Positions 21,060 through 31,999 are shown, counted from the stretch's first letter. The stretch is DNA of 64,000 nucleotides from Muscardinus avellanarius (GCA_963383645.1 OY726559.1:121200239-121264238), one strand, 5' to 3'. Notes: generated by a model from the sequence alone, not told the origin. Made by a program: numbers and translations.

Positions 21060-21498
21060 GCTGGGCATGGAGGCATATGCCTGTAATCCCAGTAGTTGGG
21101 AGGCCAAGACAGGAGGATCACAGATTTGAGGCCGGCCGCAGCAATTTAGCGAGGCCCTCAGCAGCTTAGTGAGACATTGTTTTAAAATAAAAATTAAAAG
21201 CTGGGCGTGGTGACGCACACTTGGAATTCCAATACTTGGGAGGCTGAGACAGGAGAATTGCAGGTTCACGTGCAGTCTTAGCAAGCAGTAAGATGCTCAT
21301 CAACCTAGCAAGACCCTGTTTCCAAATAAGAAATAAAATCTGGCTGGGGATGTAGCTCGAAGGCAGAATGGCTCTGGGTCCAACCCCTAGTACTTCAAAA
21401 AATAAAATAAAATAAAATATAAATTTAAAAGGGCTTGGGGTATAGCTAAGAGGTAGGAGGCCCTTGGATTCAATCCCCAGTATCAAAAATAAGTAAAC
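21060..21498 (+). mobile_element. B1-dID SINE, type O (train copy 5), split
   Basis: B1 half 21060-21199 and ID half 21431-21490, separated by another SINE. The target word aatgtgagacata closes the train at 21501-21513. Confidence 0.86.
21200..21428 (+). mobile_element. B1-dID SINE, type O, nested in copy 5
   Basis: Full dimer inside the linker of copy 5, with 'aaattaaaa'/'aaatttaaaa' flanks. Confidence 0.86.
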
Positions 21499-21543
21499 AG
21501 AATGTGAGACATAATGTTGTATAATTTCAGATTTTTTCTGTCA

Positions 21544-21546
<3 letters not shown>

Positions 21547-21591
<45 letters not shown>

Positions 21592-21788
21592 TGCTGGGGT
21601 GGAACCCAGAGGCTTTCTACCACCGGACTAGACTCCCAGACCTGTTTTTTATGTTTTATTTGGAAACAGGGTCTCACTAAGTTGCTGAGAGCCTCACTAA
21701 GTAGCTGAGGCTGGCTTCAAACCTGCGCGATCCTCCTGTCTCAGCCTACCAAGTGCTGGGAGTACAAGTGTGTGCCACCACGCCCGGC
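21547..21788 (-). mobile_element. B1-dID SINE, type B with (GT)n tail
   Basis: (GT)n 21547-21590 is the 3' tail of the copy. TSD ttctgtcattct (21535-21546) and ttctgtgattct (21789-21800), one mismatch, encloses both. Confidence 0.93.
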
Positions 21789-21872
21789 TTCTGTGATTCT
21801 TTTGTATGTAGACAAGTTTATTAATAAGCTATATCTCTCTGTGAATTGTTTATTCCTGCCATGGTACTTATT

Positions 21873-22108
21873 TATATATTTATTAATTAATTAATTTACT
21901 TATTTTTGCGGGTCTGGGGATGGAACCCAGGGGTATTTGACCTCTGAGCTACACCCTCTGCTCTATTTTTTATTCTTTATTTTGAAACTGGGTCTCACTG
22001 AGTTGCAGAGGGCCTCACTAAGTAACTGAGGCTGCCCGCGAACCGCGATCCTCCTGTCTCAGCCTCCTGAATGCTGGGATTACAAGCGTGCGCCACCACG
22101 CCCGGCTT
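21873..22108 (-). mobile_element. B1-dID SINE, type A
   Basis: TSD tgccatggtacttatt (21857-21872) and tgccatggtatttatt (22109-22124). The tail is an (AATT/AAAT) mix. Confidence 0.95.
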
Positions 22109-22124
22109 TGCCATGGTATTTATT

Positions 22125-22450
22125 GATCGACTGCTCTGCTTTAGTCCGTCCCAAGCACTGGTGGATAAACTGTAGAGTTGGTCTCAATCCCGAGGGAGCC
22201 GCAGCCCAGGACAGGGCAGAGGACTTGAGGAGCGTGGGGGGATGTGGGGGGGGCTGCCAGGACATGCCCAGCCCAGGTGGGGGTGCAAGGATGGGAAGGG
22301 TGGATCAGGAAGCTTTTCAGAAGAAATGCCTGGGATCATCCTTAAAGGGAGCAGGAGCTGGCTTGGAAAAGACAAAACAAAAGGCCATTCCGGGGAGAGT
22401 CCAGTCTGGTACAGAGGTTGAAGCCCGTGACTTTTACACTGTGGTCGCCT
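22125..22450 (-). mobile_element. L2 LINE fragment
   Basis: 'gggtggatcaggaagctttt' and 'aaggccattccggggagagt' follow antisense L2 order. A plus-strand open frame (22108-22623) across it is not coding. Confidence 0.5.
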
Positions 22451-22575
22451 TAAGACATTCCGGGAAGCCTCCAAACAGGCATCCTTGGGGCAAGTGCGTC
22501 CTTGCCCCTCACCCTAGGTATCCCTTGCCCATAGTACCTAAGCACCATCTCTCTCCTCAAATTTACCTGAGGGCA

Positions 22576-22795
22576 GCCGGGCGTGGTGGCGCACGCTTAC
22601 AGTCCCAGCATTCAGGAGGCTGAGACAGGAGGATCGCGGTTCACAGCCGGCCTCAACTACTTAGTGAGGCCCTCTGCAACTTAGTGAGACCCTGTTTCAA
22701 AATAAAGACTAAAAAATAGGGCAGAGGGTGTGGCTTGGAGGTTGAATGCCCCTGAGTTCCATCCCCAGACCCCCCCACACACACACAAAAAAAAT
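22576..22795 (+). mobile_element. B1-dID SINE, type A
   Basis: Full dimer ending 'ccatccccagaccc' and a short (CA)n. Confidence 0.94.
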
Positions 22796-22826
22796 TATAC
22801 GAAGGCCAATAAAAAGTCCAGCATAA

Positions 22827-22990
22827 GCCAGGTGTGGTGGTGCACACCTGGAATCCTAGTATTTGAGAGGCTGAGACAGGAGGATCACAGATTGGAGGAC
22901 AGGCTCAGCAAATTTATTAAGACTCTCAGCAACCTAGTGAGACCCTGTTTCCAAACAACAACAACAACAACAATAAAAAAAGGGCTGAAG
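22827..22990 (+). mobile_element. B1-dID SINE, type O, 3' truncated
   Basis: B1 half, (CAA)n linker and the first bases of the ID half ('gggctgaagg'), then a type A copy begins. Confidence 0.82.
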
Positions 22991-22993
22991 GAA

Positions 22994-23185
22994 GCTGGGG
23001 CGTGGTGACGCACGCTTGTAATCCCAGCATTTGGGAGGCTGAGACCAGAGGATCGCGGTTCTCTGACAGCCTCAGCTAGTTAGCGAGGCCCTCCACAACT
23101 CAGTGAGACCCTGTTTCAAAATAAAGAATAAACAATAGGGCTGGGGGTGTAGCTCAGAGGTAGAATGCCCCTGGGTTTAACTCTC

Positions 23186-23240
<55 letters not shown>
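22994..23240 (+). mobile_element. B1-dID SINE, type A-like with (CA)n tail
   Basis: Full dimer; (CA)n 23190-23240 starts at the ID end. Confidence 0.93.
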
Positions 23241-23242
<2 letters not shown>

Positions 23243-23581
23243 GTACCTAGTATTAGACAAGAGAAAGCTACATCAAATTCAGAACTTTTTCTTTAACTAA
23301 CCATGGCTTGGCTTCTTTCAAATGCTACTATGGCAGTTTGGAGTTTGTGGATTGGTTTTTCAGGAAAATGAGCAATTACGGTTTTTGTGGAATTACAAAA
23401 GATCTCCAATGCTTTAGAGGCATTTGAAATCTTTAGGCAAATGACATAAAAATACTTTTGAAACTATTTAGATCATTAAAAATTAGATCGGCAATAAAGA
23501 CACATAGGATATGCTTTTTCTTCCCCCTTTATAGTAGCTAGCATTCATCCATAACTCAGCATTTTATATGTTTCTAGAGTT
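23241..23581. other. Single-copy AT-rich stretch
   Basis: Nothing recognised. Confidence 0.5.
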
Positions 23582-23592
23582 TATTTGAATGT

Positions 23593-23717
23593 TCTTTTTT
23601 TTTTTTTCCATTTTTATACTTTTATATTTGGAAACAGGGTCTCTTACGCCAGCGCGGCTGGCTTCGAACCTGCCTGCCCAAGCGCGGGGATTACAAGCGT
23701 GCGCCACTGTGCCCGGC
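23593..23717 (-). mobile_element. Left-half-only type C SINE
   Basis: Only the B1 half with the type C palindrome and the linker, ending in a T-run. TSD tatttgaatgt (23582-23592 and 23718-23728) shows it inserted in this form. Confidence 0.9.
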
Positions 23718-23861
23718 TATTTGAATGTGCTAAAAAGCTTGCTGATATACTCATTCCTGTTTTCTCATCTTTAAAGTCAACAATACATTTCTCTTATGTA
23801 CCTACATTTTAAGATCGTTATGGAATTAAACAAGTTATTCAATGTTAGAAATTCTAATCAA

Positions 23862-24116
23862 GCTGGGCGTGGTTGCGCATGCTTGTAGGCTCAGCATTCG
23901 GGAGGCTGAGACAGGAGGATCGCGGTTCGCAGCCAGCCTCGGGAGGCTGAGACAGGAGGATCGCGGTTCGCAGCCAGCCTCAACTACTACTTAGTGAGGC
24001 CCTCCACAATTCAGTGAGACCCTGTTTCAAAATAAAGGATAAAAAATAGGGCTGGGGATGTAGCTTGGAGGTAGAATGCCCCTGGGTTCCATCCCCAGTG
24101 CCACACACACAGAAAA
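23862..24116 (+). mobile_element. B1-dID SINE, type A with internal duplication
   Basis: 41 bases of the B1 half (23899-23939) are repeated at 23940-23980. TSD aattctaatcaa (23850-23861) and aactctaatcaa (24117-24128). Confidence 0.95.
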
Positions 24117-24129
24117 AACTCTAATCAAC

Positions 24130-25110
24130 CAGAATAAAGCAAAAATATAAATAAAAATAATTATTTATTTACATGTACATGTGAAGTGTTTATTACTTTC
24201 AAAATTCCCTTTCTCAGTTAGAAAGTCATTGTATCTTACATGTTATGTTCTTTAGATAGAAAAAATAGCTTAAGGCCAATTAAAAGAATCATTGATTTAC
24301 TAACTGTCAAAGCAGCCTGGAAATAGTCTCCTTTGCTACCAAAAAAAAAAAAAAAAAAAAAGATATTCCTAAAACGTGGCAGGAGAATTAACATTTGGGT
24401 TTCTAAAAAGTTGCAATAAGAGCCATCGTGTAAAAAAATGTAAATGATATCTTTTCAAAGGCTTAACCAGTTTTAAGTGAATAGAGCTTGAAATTCCTCG
24501 TGGAGGTGGCCTGATGAAACAGAACATCGTTCATTCCCGACTCTTCTCCATCTCACCCTCATCACCCGTCGGGAACAGTCTCTTCCCCACACCCGAAAGG
24601 TATGTGTAATATACGCACACACATAATGTGTGGCTACCATATGCATATGTAAGATATCCGCAAGCCATCCATAAGAAAGACTGTCCGTGGTCCTGCCATC
24701 TCCCGAAGCACAGTGCTAAACACATAGCGTGTCTCATCAGCACCACAGGTGCTTAAACTGGTCCTCTGCAGCCTCAAAACACCGCGGGAGCGTCCTCCAG
24801 AAGGAAACAGCGCGGCCTCTGAGAAGGAGCGCGAGAGCGGGCGACCCGGTGCCGTCCATTTTACACGCGTACTATTATCCGGGAAGACGCGCATTCAAAA
24901 CAGCCTGTTATCCTGCAAACGGCTCTGTCGTCTTCTGCACGTGTGCCTGCGTGCTGACTGGCAAATTCTCTGAAAACCCATGAATTAAAATCCCACTTTT
25001 CCCTATCCTGCTTGCTTTTCACCTCAAAATGTCAACATAGTTTGCACGGTGGCTGTGTAGGAATGAACCCTAGACGTCCAACAGGCCCACGCTATTTTCC
25101 CAGGGCTAGC
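24130..25110. other. Single-copy stretch with a CpG-containing patch
   Basis: An A-run lies at 24342-24361. 24770-24960 is richer in CpG than its surroundings but is short. No exon recognised. Confidence 0.4.
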
Positions 25111-25115
25111 CAGAG

Positions 25116-25145
25116 TTTTTTTGTTTGTTTGTTTGTTTGTTTGGT
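25116..25145 (+). repeat. (GTTT)n microsatellite
   Basis: About six GTTT units. The 180 bases after it faintly resemble a MIR or L3 3' end. Confidence 0.85.
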
Positions 25146-25453
25146 TTGGTTCTGAATTGGGCTTTGTATAGGTGACCAAAGCACCGGATTCAGGGAACCT
25201 CCTATTCGCTGGTTTCGAGAAACACCGAATAGCAGAGATGGAAGGAAGCTGAAAGATGATTTCAGACAATTCTCTCCTTTCAAAAGAGATCCAGAGAAGT
25301 GGGATAGGGATTTGGGCAAAATCTAAACCAGAAGCGGCTCCGATGGACCTTGTAGAGCACAGGCCATTATTCAGTTAGATCTCCAGCCCCCTTTTTGTGA
25401 TTATCATCGTAAATCCTAGTGTGTTGTTTTTTTTTTTTTAAAGGGGCCTAAAC

Positions 25454-25649
25454 TGCTTGTCATCATGGTGCACTCCTGTAACCCTAGTACATGGGAGGCA
25501 GAGACCAGAGGACTGCAGGTTCGAGGCCAGCCTCGGCAACTTGGAGATCCTGTTCCAAAAGAAAATTTAGAACAAAGGGGCTGGAGTTGTAGTGTGGAGG
25601 TAAGATGCCCCTTGGTCCAATTCCCACTACCAAACAAATAAATGAAAAT
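25454..25649 (+). mobile_element. B1-dID SINE, type O
   Basis: Full dimer with TSD aaaggggcctaaac (25440-25453) and aaagaggcccaaac (25650-25663), two mismatches. Confidence 0.88.
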
Positions 25650-25744
25650 AAAGAGGCCCAAACCAAGGCAAGTATTGTATCTCTATATCAAAATAGTACC
25701 TGTAACCTGCACAGCATGGTGGTTGGCATACATCCCTGCTTCTC

Positions 25745-25957
25745 ATATCTCCCCCCTCCCCCCCGGTACTGGGGATGGAACCCAGGGGCATTCTACCTCC
25801 GAGCTACACCCCAACTTGATTTTTTATTCTTTATTTTGAAATGGGATCTCACTAAGTTGCAGAGGGCCTTACTAAGCAGCTGAGGCTGGCCACGAACCTA
25901 TGATCTTCCTGTCTCAGCCTCCCAATACTGGGATTACAAGCGCGCGCCACACCAGGC
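25745..25957 (-). mobile_element. B1-dID SINE, type O/A
   Basis: Full dimer with TSD tccctgcttctc (25733-25744 and 25958-25969). The 3' tail is an unusual C-run rather than T. Confidence 0.9.
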
Positions 25958-26034
25958 TCCCTGCTTCTCGTCTCTTGAATAGAGGACCTCACAGGGAGAT
26001 TTAATGGGCCGGCTGTCTCCCCTCTCTTTTCTTG

Positions 26035-26135
26035 TGAGTTCCTGGGTGAGTCATGTAACCTTCCTCAAATAAAGGAGGATGATAACATCGCTACTTAATT
26101 CACAGGTCTGTTATAAGAGAGGGCTGAGAAGATAT
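26035..26135 (-). mobile_element. MIR fragment
   Basis: 'ggtgagtcatgtaaccttcc' and the following 'ataaaggaggatgataac' read as antisense MIR. Confidence 0.5.
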
Positions 26136-26373
26136 TTTAGACTCCATTAAGATGTCAGGGCTCAAAAGGAATGGAGAAAATTTCCATTCTCCATCTTGCA
26201 TTTGGGTCAGGGGGAGAGAAGGCACAGGACTTCCTCCCGTGTAGCTACACGCAGAGGCAGCATTTGTGACCAATGAGTTGGGAGATGTCCTGCACCTCTT
26301 GTTAGCTTTGTCTTCAGTGGCACAAGAGGCCACATCGTACCTGCACACTGCACCTTTTAAAATATTACCGTCA

Positions 26374-26570
26374 GCTGGGTGTGGTGACACACACCTGTAA
26401 CCCCAGTATTTGGGAGGCGGAGAAAGGAGGATCACAGGTTCAAGGCCAGCCTCAGCAACTTAGCGAGGCCTTGTTTCAAAATAAAAAAAAGAAAAGGGGG
26501 CCGGGGTGTAGCTCAGAGGTAGAATGCCCCTGGGCTCAATCCCTAGTACCGCACTCACACACACTCAAAG
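26374..26570 (+). mobile_element. B1-dID SINE, type O
   Basis: Full dimer ending 'caatccctagtaccgc'. Confidence 0.88.
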
Positions 26571-26762
26571 TGTTGTGACCATCAGCACTCTTATTCTCCC
26601 AAAGTTTGGGATGACCTGTACTCCTGTCTGGCTCCCTATCAAACTTTCCTCTGACCAGGTCCTTGCTGGATTCACTTCTCAAATTGCCACTCTTTCTGGA
26701 TTACTCTTCCAAAGTCAACTAGGTGGCCTGCCCAAGAGGGAGCTCCCCAGAGAGTAACACAT

Positions 26763-27001
26763 ATGTTTCTTTTGTTTGTTTTTTTGTTTTTTGTTTTTGC
26801 GCGTCTGGGGATGGAACCCAGGGGCATTTGACCTCCGAGCTACACCCCCTGCCCAATTTTTTATTCTTTGTTTTGAAACTGGGTCTCACTGAGTTGCAGA
26901 GGGCCTCACTAAGTAGCTGAGGCTGTCCGCGAACCTCGATCCTCCGGTCACAGCCTCCCGAACGAACGCTGGGATTACAAGCGTGCGCCACCACGCCCGG
27001 C
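26763..27001 (-). mobile_element. B1-dID SINE, type A
   Basis: TSD agagtaacacat (26751-26762 and 27004-27015). The B1 half has a small 'aacg' duplication. Confidence 0.95.
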
Positions 27002-27194
27002 TCAGAGTAACACATTTGGAGGAAGAGTATATCCCAAACCATTAAAGACTTGCAAATAGAGAAGCCACGGGATACAGGTGCCCAGTGCGGACAGTGGCCA
27101 GCTCCCACGCGGCCTGCTGTTCCACCGCGGGCTGGTGGCTTCCTAAGGATGCTGCGTGCGTAGTAATGACTCTCCCGACGTGACTTAGCCACAC

Positions 27195-27197
<3 letters not shown>

Positions 27198-27239
<42 letters not shown>
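27198..27239 (+). repeat. (GT)n microsatellite
   Basis: About 21 GT units, no SINE attached. Confidence 0.98.
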
Positions 27240-27241
<2 letters not shown>

Positions 27242-27587
27242 TCCCAAAGCACGGGTACCAAACCTATGATTTATGTGTGGGTGGGCATGTCTATCTTCTT
27301 TTTAAACTATTAAATTAATCTAAAAAAATAAAAGACAGATTGACAACACAGAGACAACACTCCCCTGAGTACTAGAGAAAGACACCGTGGAGGAAACGAT
27401 GACGCAAGCAGTACTTCAGATCTACCTTCTTAGAAACGACTGGCATCTCAGCCATATTTTCTCTTCAAGGAAAACCACACAGAGGAGGGGGGCGGGCTGG
27501 GGAGACGGCCCTACCTTTGCTATTACCAAACCAGGGCGATTTTCATAATGCAAACTGAAAGAAATCTGTTGAAGAGATGTTTAAAAA
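27240..27587. other. Single-copy stretch, no gene seen
   Basis: Nothing recognised. Confidence 0.5.
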
Positions 27588-27601
27588 AGCATTTCCTTTT
27601 T

Positions 27602-27796
27602 AGCCAGCCACAGTGGCGCACACCTGGAATTCCAGTATTTGGGAGGCTGAGACAGGAGGTCCTGAGGTTGGTTCGAGGCCAACCTCAGCAGCCAGCCTGT
27701 TTCATAGTGGAAGAAAAAAAAACAAGCTGAGATTGTAGCTCTGAGGTAGAATGCTCCTGGGTTCAAATCCCCTGTGCCCAAACAAACAAACAAATT
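27602..27796 (+). mobile_element. B1-dID SINE, type O
   Basis: Full dimer with imperfect TSD agcatttcctttt (27588-27600) and agcattttccttt (27797-27809). Confidence 0.87.
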
Positions 27797-27809
27797 AGCA
27801 TTTTCCTTT

Positions 27810-28365
27810 CATGGGTACTTGCTCTAGCTGGGGGTGCGGTGGGTAGGAAAGGCCCATTTCGTGACACTATCTTAGGAATTCCAAGTTGATGCTGACCATG
27901 GCGAGTACCCCGCAGTTAAGTGCTTAGTGTCAGGGAGACAAAGATTCCCCAACCACAGCCCCTCCAACACCCATCAGGTTTTAACAGTGCGCACAGGCTA
28001 CCGCTAACGTGAATTACCCAGATAATGACTGCTACACAGGCCAGCTCACAACAAGTGTGAAGTTATCTAATCCTACAGGTGTAAAGGGTTAGCAGATGTT
28101 ACTGGTGTCTCTGCTGTACCGTGTGCTGAGAGAAACAGAAAGGGGGCGGGGGTTCTAAAGTCTTTGTAATTGTGGGGCTTTCTATGAGTAGGAATATATC
28201 CCTGACCCTGCGCCAAGAGATTGGGAATCAGCTGGATAAAGGGCTCAGCCACAAAGAGAAAGGGGCAGCTAGCTTATGTCTAGTTACAGATTTTAGGTCA
28301 ATAACTTATAAAGTTTATGCCTGCCTGCAGTATAATATCTACAAGCTGTTCAATATATACTCTCA
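27810..28365. other. Single-copy stretch, no gene seen
   Basis: Nothing recognised. Confidence 0.5.
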
Positions 28366-28513
28366 GCCAGGCATTGGTGGTGCACGCTTGTTAATCCCTG
28401 CGCTTGGGAGGCTGAGACAGGAGGATCACACAGGTTCAAAGCCAGCCTCAGCTACTGAGTGAGGCTCTCAGCAACTTAGTGAGACCCATTTCTAAATAAA
28501 TAAAAAAATAGGA
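28366..28513 (+). mobile_element. Left half of a type B SINE
   Basis: B1 half and linker only, followed at once by a complete type B copy, giving a B1-B1-dID order. Confidence 0.88.
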
Positions 28514-28715
28514 GCCAGGCGTGGTGGTGCACTCTTGTAATCCCCGCACTTGGGAGGCTGAGACAGGAGGATCGCACAGGTTCAAAGCCAGCCTCAGCTA
28601 CTTAGTGAGGCTCTCAGCAACTTAGTGAGACCCTGTTTCCAAATAAAGTCTAAAATAGGTCTGGGAGGATAGCCCGGAGGTAGAAAGCCCCTGGGTACTA
28701 CCCCTAGTACCACAC
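28514..28715 (+). mobile_element. B1-dID SINE, type B
   Basis: Full dimer followed by a mixed (CA)/(TA) tail at 28713-28748. Confidence 0.92.
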
Positions 28716-28767
28716 ACACATACACAAATATATATACACACACACACTCTCAATACCGTGACCAGTA

Positions 28768-28968
28768 CCCAGGTGTGGTAGTGCACACCTGTAATCCCAG
28801 CTACTTGGGAAACTGAGGGAAGAAGCATCCTAAGTTTGAAGCCAACCTGAGCAACTTAGCAAAGCCCTGTCTCAAAAATAAAAAAATAAAATGGGTGGGA
28901 GTGTAGCTTACTTACTCTCACGCTTGCCCAGCACGTGAGAGGCCCTGGGTTTGGTCCCCAGGACAGTA
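28768..28968 (+). mobile_element. B1-ID dimer with undeleted ID half
   Basis: An older B1 half is joined to an ID half that retains 'cgcttgcccagcacgtgaga', the part lacking in all other dimers here. It may be a transitional form. Confidence 0.75.
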
Positions 28969-28984
28969 ACTACCAATTTGTGGA

Positions 28985-29150
28985 ACTAGGTGGTTGATGT
29001 TGGTTGTGCAATTAGACTGTGAGCTCCCCAAGGGCAGGGCACATCTGCAGAGCTCTCTCCTACATCCACAGTGCCCAAAAAGGTGCCCGACGTGTAGCAG
29101 AGGCCTCTGAATATCAGACAAGTACATGAAGGAATGCATGAAAGAATTCA
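28985..29150 (+). mobile_element. L2 LINE 3' end
   Basis: 'actgtgagctccccaaggg' and the terminal 'gaaggaatgcatgaaag' are the L2 end in sense orientation. Confidence 0.65.
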
Positions 29151-29154
29151 CATG

Positions 29155-29950
29155 GATTCATGCTGAGACCTGGTGTGCCGCACACGCACGTGCTTGTGTG
29201 TGTGTGCACACACGTGTGACATGAGCAGGGCAGACGCTGCTTCTAGAACCCAGTGCAGAGAGCACAACCGGGAAAGGTACCTCCCCGGATGGATGGCGGA
29301 GGCTGGAGTGTGTGGGCCGGAGAATAGCCGGCATGACCCTCGGGCCACTCGGAGCCCCGGGTGTGGGCCACAGACCACCACAGCCTCCTTGAAAGCCCCA
29401 GGTCATGATTTATCTTCCTCGGGCCTTAGTACCTTCATCCAAAACATAATAAATAACCTCACTTTCCCCTTGCAGTTCTGCAATTCTTACATTTTCGGAA
29501 GCTATCAGGGACCCCAAAAGCTTGCCAGAGACAAACCCCGTAAGATCTTCTGCTGACAGTTCAAAACAGTTTTAAGATGCAAAGTGTAGCTCTATTCCAA
29601 TAAAACATTAAATGTGGGGTTTGAGGGGATCTTCTTTTGCCAAATTGAAGTCAATTAATGTTTTTCTTTTATCCTTTCTCACACCCAGAAGTCAGGTTTG
29701 GGGGCCTTTATGAGAAGAATATAAATATTCTCAATTTGGGCTGGCCTCTGCTTCAGTCTCTAGTGATTACAGGGAGTCAGTCGCTAAACATTTGTAGCTG
29801 GAATAGGAGTCACAGTCTCCCAGACTCCTAACAGATTTCTCTTTCTTTTCTTTCTCTCTATTTTCTTTCTCTCTTTTTTTTTTTTTTTTGACAAGTTCCA
29901 GAGTCACAGAAAATCTAGAATTAGGTAGGAAAGCAAAATTCCCCCAGAGA
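29155..29950. other. Single-copy stretch upstream of the CpG region
   Basis: No exon recognised. A C/T-rich tract lies at 29840-29890. The SINE density falls to zero between 28970 and 33120, as often seen around developmental promoters. Confidence 0.45.
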
Positions 29951-29954
29951 ATTC

Positions 29955-29960
29955 AGAGAG

Positions 29961-30018
<58 letters not shown>
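29955..30018 (+). repeat. (GA)n microsatellite
   Basis: About 64 bases of GA with a few GATA interruptions. Confidence 0.97.
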
Positions 30019-30023
<5 letters not shown>

Positions 30024-30351
30024 CAGCGCCACAACTGAGAGTCACCATGTAAGAGCAGAAGAAAGGGAATCCACAATTCAAAAACAAACAAGCAGACATT
30101 TTTTTCCTTCCAAACATTTTAAAGATGAATACTGGGTGCTGCAGTTAGCCTTCTCTTCCCATCTCCCCAGATGTCACTTTAAAAAGCAAAAGGTTGTATC
30201 CACAAAACCACGAGTGAGCAAACACTGCCTGCATTCCTACCCTCTCGCACACACTAAGCTATTTACTCTCTGATAAACGACAATTGTAAATAAATCTCAT
30301 TTAATCTCTAAAAGCCACAATAAAAATCTTTAACCTCCAAGGTAGAGTTTA

Positions 30352-30354
<3 letters not shown>

Positions 30355-30399
<45 letters not shown>
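30355..30399 (+). repeat. (GT)n microsatellite
   Basis: About 22 GT units. Confidence 0.98.
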
Positions 30400-30402
<3 letters not shown>

Positions 30403-30739
30403 CCTGCTGGTGCCAGAAAACACAAGGTCTTAAATAAACTACTCTAACAGGAGGTCATTTTCTCACTTTTCGGCAGTGGCCTTCTTTAAAATCTGTCTGT
30501 ATATGTTTGTATGATATATATGTAAACCTGGAGGAGGAGGAGGAAAGGGGAAACCCCGACCCCTCCCACCCCATTCTCGGAACAAATCGGCCAATAAATC
30601 TCCGAAAAGACACAGGAGGAAAAGACGGAAGCCAACAGGTGGAAAAGGCTTTTTGTATCCTTGGAAATGCCCCCCACTCGATCTGTACTTCCCGGTCTAC
30701 TTGTCTTTAATGATGGTTTTCCTGATCGTGACGGCGATG

Positions 30740-31500
30740 ATCAAAACGCCGGGTAACACTTGGCCCTGGTGCTTCCAGCGCGGCTCCGGCTTGCAGGTCT
30801 CCCTCGCGTCCGAGCCCCAATCCCCGGCGGGCACTCCAGCACCGCCCCCTCCCCTCGGCTCTCTCCCTTTTACAGGTGGGGAAACTGAGGCCCGGGGCGC
30901 CTTTCCAACTCCTCCGCGGCGCCTACGGCCGGGGACATGCCCGAGCCTGGAAAAGTTTGTGCCCGGCCTGGCGGCGGCTCTGCGCCCCTCTGGGGGAGCC
31001 GGGGCTCCCTGCAGCCGGGGGACCGGAGCCCGGCGCACGCCCGCGGGCACACCGCGGGCACACTGTGGGCACACTGTGGGCACACCGTGGGCACACTCGC
31101 GGGCACACTGTGGGCACACTCGCGGGCACACCGCGGGCACACCGCGGGCACACCGCGGGCACACCCGCGGGCACACCCGCGCGCCCAGCGCTCGGCGCAG
31201 CGCCTGCGGTCGCGGGCAGAGCCAGCCGCGGGCTCGGCGGGCGGGCGCAGCGGCAGCCCAGGCCCGGCCCTGCAGCCCGCTCCGCGCCGCGCTCGCTCCT
31301 TTCTCGCTCCCTCCCACCTCTCCTTCTCCCCCACCAACCCAGAGGCGCGGATCGTGTACTGGGGTTCCCTGGAAAGAGGGGCCAGCCCGCCTTCGGAGGC
31401 TTGGAGGGGCTCCAGGGCGGCGCGGGCATCCCGGCCGGGCAGGCACCGGAGCCCACTCCCAGGCGCGGCGACCCAGCCCGCCAGCGAGGGGATGGTTAGG
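30740..31500. promoter_or_regulatory. CpG island, candidate promoter
   Basis: The densest CpG stretch of the window, strongly GC-rich and free of SINEs. Long open frames run on both strands (up to 288 codons plus, 249 minus), as expected from a stop-poor GC-rich sequence; none shows a protein family. Which strand is transcribed is not shown by the sequence. Confidence 0.7.
31047..31182 (+). repeat. GC-rich minisatellite, 11-12 base unit
   Basis: About twelve tandem copies of gggcacaccgc and variants (gggcacactgt, gggcacactcgc, gggcacacccgc) inside the CpG island. Confidence 0.95.
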
Positions 31501-31944
31501 GCGCTTACCTTTTTTATGAGGCGAAATTCTGGAGAATCATTTCAGAAACCGAGAGGGGGAAAGTGAACGAAGACAAAAAAAGCCCCTTTTCCTGCAATCC
31601 CCGGCCTCCCGGTATCAAGACACCGGGCCAACATCAAAGCAACTTAGGGGGAACACTTTAGGGGCCTATTGTCTGCTCTGGTCTGATCTGTTTTTCTTCT
31701 GACTCCCCCTTTGCTGCGGTGACACTTGGTACGGCCCAGGCATCCATGCCAAGTAGCTTTCACACATGGAAGCTTGTCTCAAGCAATTGCTGACAAGCCA
31801 CAAACAAGACATTCTCCCTCCCTTCTCCGCACCCCTCCTCCCCTCCACCTTTCCCTCCTCCCCTCCCGGCTCCCCTCCTCCTTTCTTCTGAATGCAAACT
31901 AAAACTCTCCTGTGACTGGCAGGCTCGGCAGGCTTGGCCTAGCT

Positions 31945-31946
<2 letters not shown>

Positions 31947-31996
<50 letters not shown>
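31947..31996 (+). repeat. (CA)n microsatellite
   Basis: About 25 CA units between the CpG island and the possible first exon. Confidence 0.98.

Positions 31997-31999
<3 letters not shown>

Noticed and set aside
22108..22623. 171-codon plus-strand open frame
   Set aside because: It lies across a worn L2 fragment and ends inside a type A SINE. No protein family is recognisable.
31047..31182. CRISPR-like spacing of direct repeats
   Set aside because: The units are contiguous 11-12 base copies with no unique spacers, and the window is mammalian. It is a minisatellite.
30653..31519. Long open frames (288, 249, 209, 207, 177 codons) on both strands of the CpG island
   Set aside because: Five overlapping frames on both strands are open at once, as expected in stop-poor GC-rich DNA with an 11-12 base repeat. 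The products are repeats such as GHTRGHT with no domain.
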